Assembly (NCBI RefSeq): GCF_000014585.1
Contig: NC_008319.1
Coordinates: 1,550,001 to 1,614,000 of the forward strand
From: Synechococcus sp. CC9311
GTDB taxonomy: Bacteria; Cyanobacteriota; Cyanobacteriia; PCC-6307; Cyanobiaceae
Direction: 5' to 3'
DNA: 64,000 nt
The first letter of the stretch is position 1. Each line of letters starts with the position of its first letter. A program made the position numbers and the translations under genes. This document shows, one piece after another, positions 61,963 to 64,000 of this stretch. The notes under the pieces were generated by a model. The model saw only the letters and a program-made list of their open reading frames with translations. It had not been told where the DNA came from and searched no databases.

Positions 61963-62395
61963 ATCCCCCCAGCTTGCAATACATTACATATTAGAGATAA
62001 GATCATCTTCTAGCAGGTCTGGTGGATAAAATTATTATTAGATTTCACGAAATAAGCAAGAATGCCTAATCAAATAGTTTGGACCATCTCTTGAAGACAG
62101 TCCATCACACCTAGGTTGAAACAATGGCTTAAAAGACTAAGCTCGAAGTCAAATCACTCTTGGCCAAAGAATAAAAAATCAACTATAAAAAATATATCAA
62201 AAACAAGAGGAGTTTCGAAACATTATGATTCGAGGATAATTCAATAGAAAAGATGCCCACATCCGTCAACTATTTTGCATACATTCATGCAAAACAAATG
62301 AGCCAATGAAGACATTCTAGGTTAGATAGGTACTAAATTTCAGCCCAATGATGCAGCGTTGATTAGAGGCGTAGTCGTCACACCTCGAAGCATAA
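61963..62395. other. AT-rich intergenic region
   Basis: About 430 bases with many stops in all frames. I see no gene, RNA or strong repeat. Confidence 0.5.
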
Positions 62396-62635
62396 TCAAC
62401 GATGGCTACCAAGAGGTTCAATCCAATCAACTAGCACCTCACGATGATGCAGCCAGCGTTTTGAGACGCGGCATCCAAGATTGACCTGCCCTTCGTCCAT
62501 AAGACGGCCTAAACGAATGGCAGCTGCTTCTTCAGGCCGTGAAAAGGTCTGAAGGTGATCTGTCAGCCATGTGACCTCATCTTCCGTAATTATCCCCGTA
62601 GAGAGGGTTTCCAGCACTAACTCACCGACAGTCAT
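62396..62635 (-). CDS. Hypothetical helical protein
   Basis: 79 residues from the ATG at 62635 (MTVGELVLETLSTG). Helical (EDEVTWLTDHLQTFS, EEAAAIRLGRLMDEG), then a Trp-rich basic end (SKRWLHHREVLVDW). The frame is open 22 codons upstream but that part holds the palindrome below. No domain recognised. Confidence 0.55.
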   Translation of the reverse strand: MTVGELVLETLSTGIITEDEVTWLTDHLQTFSRPEEAAAIRLGRLMDEGQVNLGCRVSKRWLHHREVLVDWIEPLGSHR

Positions 62636-62641
62636 TGGGTT

Positions 62642-62659
62642 TGTAACAACTTCGTTACA
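62642..62659. promoter_or_regulatory. Operator-like palindrome
   Basis: TGTAAC-AACTTC-GTTACA, six-base arms and six-base spacer, seven bases upstream of the chosen start of the 62396 gene and 80 bases from the divergent start at 62740. The form suits a dimeric regulator. NtcA sites are GTA-N8-TAC, whereas this is N10. Confidence 0.35.
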
Positions 62660-62739
62660 TTCTGGCGCTTCCGTGGCCCAGCCGTGGCCCGCAGTCCACA
62701 TAGAGAGTTTTTAAGGTGGTGATACCAACAGGCAATTTC

Positions 62740-62898
62740 ATGCAAGCCACTCTTGCCCAGCAATTCGAAACAGAATCAATCAAGAGGCAAATCGATTCCA
62801 TGACTGACTTGGCTGAACTCCAAGCACTAGCGAGACATCTTGCAGATCTCTACCTAAAACAACGCGTTGCTACTGCCTGGGTCATTGCAAATAAATGA
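62740..62898 (+). CDS. Small helical protein
   Basis: 52 residues from the ATG at 62740 (MQATLAQQFETES). Amphipathic helices: MTDLAELQALARHLADLY and LKQRVATAWVIANK. A GTG eight codons earlier is another start. Sequence looks well conserved in style, but I cannot name a family. Confidence 0.55.
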   Translation: MQATLAQQFETESIKRQIDSMTDLAELQALARHLADLYLKQRVATAWVIANK

Positions 62899-63144
62899 AC
62901 CATCTGATTTCAAGCTCCTCCTTTCGAAGAACATTTAACTTTTAGACTTAAGCCTTACAGATAAAATCAATCATTTACTGCTCACACCTTTATAACAAGA
63001 AAGTCTTGCCTTAATAAAGAATACTTACTCGCAAAGACACTAAAAAAGCCTGTTACCAGCGAATGTTCAATAAAACTCTCTTGCTTTTACAGCTATCTGA
63101 AATTAACAACACAACAAGTTGCATTGCTTATTGTTTAATGTTTA

Positions 63145-63408
63145 ATGTTTTTTTTGCAGACCACGCTTTCATCTATCTTTTCTACGTCAAATCACCTTGA
63201 ACCATTACCAGGACACTGGTCACAGAGATTGAAGCCATCCCTCACCAGGTTCAAAGTTGAAAGACGGTTCCAAGCAGGCTGGCTGGGTGCTCAAACTGCT
63301 CTGCAGTTCGACGCTCGAGCTGAGCAATCATCACGAGATGAGCCGTGGTTCGAATCGCTGAAAGCAGCGCTAAGCCGATACAGAGAGGACAGTGAGTCAA
63401 AGTCATGA
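63145..63408 (+). CDS. Hypothetical protein
   Basis: 87 residues. The first 20 are hydrophobic/polar with unclear start; the rest is basic then acidic and helical (RRFQAGWLGAQTAL, WFESLKAALSRYRED). No domain recognised. Confidence 0.4.
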   Translation: MFFLQTTLSSIFSTSNHLEPLPGHWSQRLKPSLTRFKVERRFQAGWLGAQTALQFDARAEQSSRDEPWFESLKAALSRYREDSESKS

Positions 63409-63489
63409 CGTCAATTTTGGAGCCAGTTCACGCCTCTGACTCCATTCCTTGCCATTTCTTGACCTAAAGGAAGATTCGACAGCTCATCA

Positions 63490-63678
63490 TCAGAAGCGAC
63501 ACCCGACCTCATGGATCAGGTCAATACTGTTGGGCCATCGCCGAATGTGCTCGTAAAACTCCATGGCAAGGATGCGAGCCTCCCAAGCGTCGGATGCGTA
63601 GAAACAAGCTTCCTGTTTGCTGCCATCTGACAGCTTGTAGCGAATCGTGAAATGTTTGTAGTGACTGAAATAAGCCAT
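63490..63678 (-). CDS. Small hypothetical protein
   Basis: 62 residues: HYKHFTIRYKLSDG, EACFYASDAWEARILAMEF, NSIDLIHEVGC. Strand-strand-helix-strand with the SDAWEA piece, a layout like the small family here (copies A and B). ATG start. Confidence 0.5.
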   Translation of the reverse strand: MAYFSHYKHFTIRYKLSDGSKQEACFYASDAWEARILAMEFYEHIRRWPNSIDLIHEVGCRF

Positions 63679-63681
63679 CGG

Positions 63682-63888
63682 TTAAGCCACCATTTCGTGA
63701 TCAGTCTGAATCGCGGTCGAACCCGAGCGATTCATGATGAAAACCATCTCATCCAAAGGGTTCAGGACTCTCGCAGATTGTCCTTCCTGCTGGCTGAGGG
63801 CATGAGCAGCCCAGAAAGCCTCGATTTCAGTTGTTCTGGATCCATGATCCATCCACCCCGAGGAGCTCAGCTCTTGAATTCTGTACAT
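63682..63888 (-). CDS. Small MY-I-LS-W family protein (copy B)
   Basis: 68 residues from the ATG at 63888, MYRIQELSSSGW. It aligns along its length with copy A at 59167 (same spacing of MY, I, LS, W, R, TE, AF, A). The codon next to the 63490 gene stop is three bases away, so the two form an operon. Function unknown. Confidence 0.5.
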   Translation of the reverse strand: MYRIQELSSSGWMDHGSRTTEIEAFWAAHALSQQEGQSARVLNPLDEMVFIMNRSGSTAIQTDHEMVA

Positions 63889-64000
63889 CAATGACGTTTC
63901 GTATATACACAATTTATGCACCCAACCTCCAAAAGACGGTACAAACCACCCACATCGATCAGAAGTCTTCGGGATCACGGATGATTCATGTGGTAATAGA

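Noticed and set aside
62642-62659. NtcA binding site
   Set aside because: Spacing between GTA and TAC is ten and not eight bases.
1-64000. tRNA, rRNA, CRISPR arrays, transposases, prophage
   Set aside because: I looked for T-loop motifs, regular spaced repeats and recombinase motifs and recognised none. A tRNAscan or IS search would settle it.

Overview
The window looks like the chromosome of a marine picocyanobacterium of the Synechococcus type. It carries phosphoribulokinase, class I and class II aldolases, two cytochrome c6 genes, a cyAbrB-type regulator and many small proteins known mainly from cyanobacteria. Genes are dense and on both strands, and base composition is moderate in the core and visibly AT-richer toward the right end. 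The sequence alone does not fix the strain. A B12-riboswitch cobalt transporter, Mn and Zn ABC importers, a Cu/Zn superoxide dismutase and a glutamate-receptor-type K+ channel would suit a coastal, metal-rich lineage (inference).

Bases 1-27,000 are mostly core housekeeping. They hold a partial CobW GTPase, purS-purQ, an S66 LD-carboxypeptidase, the two aldolases side by side, accD, pilD, prk, leuB and a tight minus-strand run with lpxD, proB, yqeG, a DUF3727 gene, ruvX and several conserved but poorly characterised cyanobacterial genes. A Fur-family regulator, hisA, a CSP41-like epimerase, a CDP-alcohol phosphatidyltransferase, a CBS protein, an internally duplicated exported protein and an L,D-transpeptidase follow.

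Bases 27,000-36,000 are mixed and partly accessory. There is a pocket of very short genes around perfect palindromes, then PdeM, a GluR0-like channel, a ribbon-helix-helix protein, a PPC-glutaredoxin fusion and several orphan small proteins.

Bases 35,600-48,300 form a metal-acquisition block, almost all on the minus strand. From upstream to downstream on that strand: a DUF2256 gene, mntC-mntA-mntB, a DUF3721 protein, a cobalamin riboswitch with hupE, a second cytochrome c6, then a close-packed zinc-type operon. That operon holds a YcgR-type permease, a TIGR03943 partner, an Ig-like/propeller-like protein, znuC, znuB, znuA and an outer-membrane barrel with a glutamate-rich loop. The metal-ligand residues of the two binding proteins separate the Mn system from the Zn system.

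Bases 48,300-57,700 carry many very small membrane proteins, a DUF924 protein with an added zinc ribbon, a carotenoid/hopanoid-type glycosyltransferase, sodC, an alpha/beta hydrolase lacking its serine, YccF, methyltransferase-like membrane proteins and cyAbrB. Bases 57,700-64,000 are coding-poor. They hold orphan small proteins, at least two of which are clear paralogues, decayed copies, strong inverted repeats and two possible small RNAs. No rRNA, tRNA, CRISPR array or insertion sequence was recognised.
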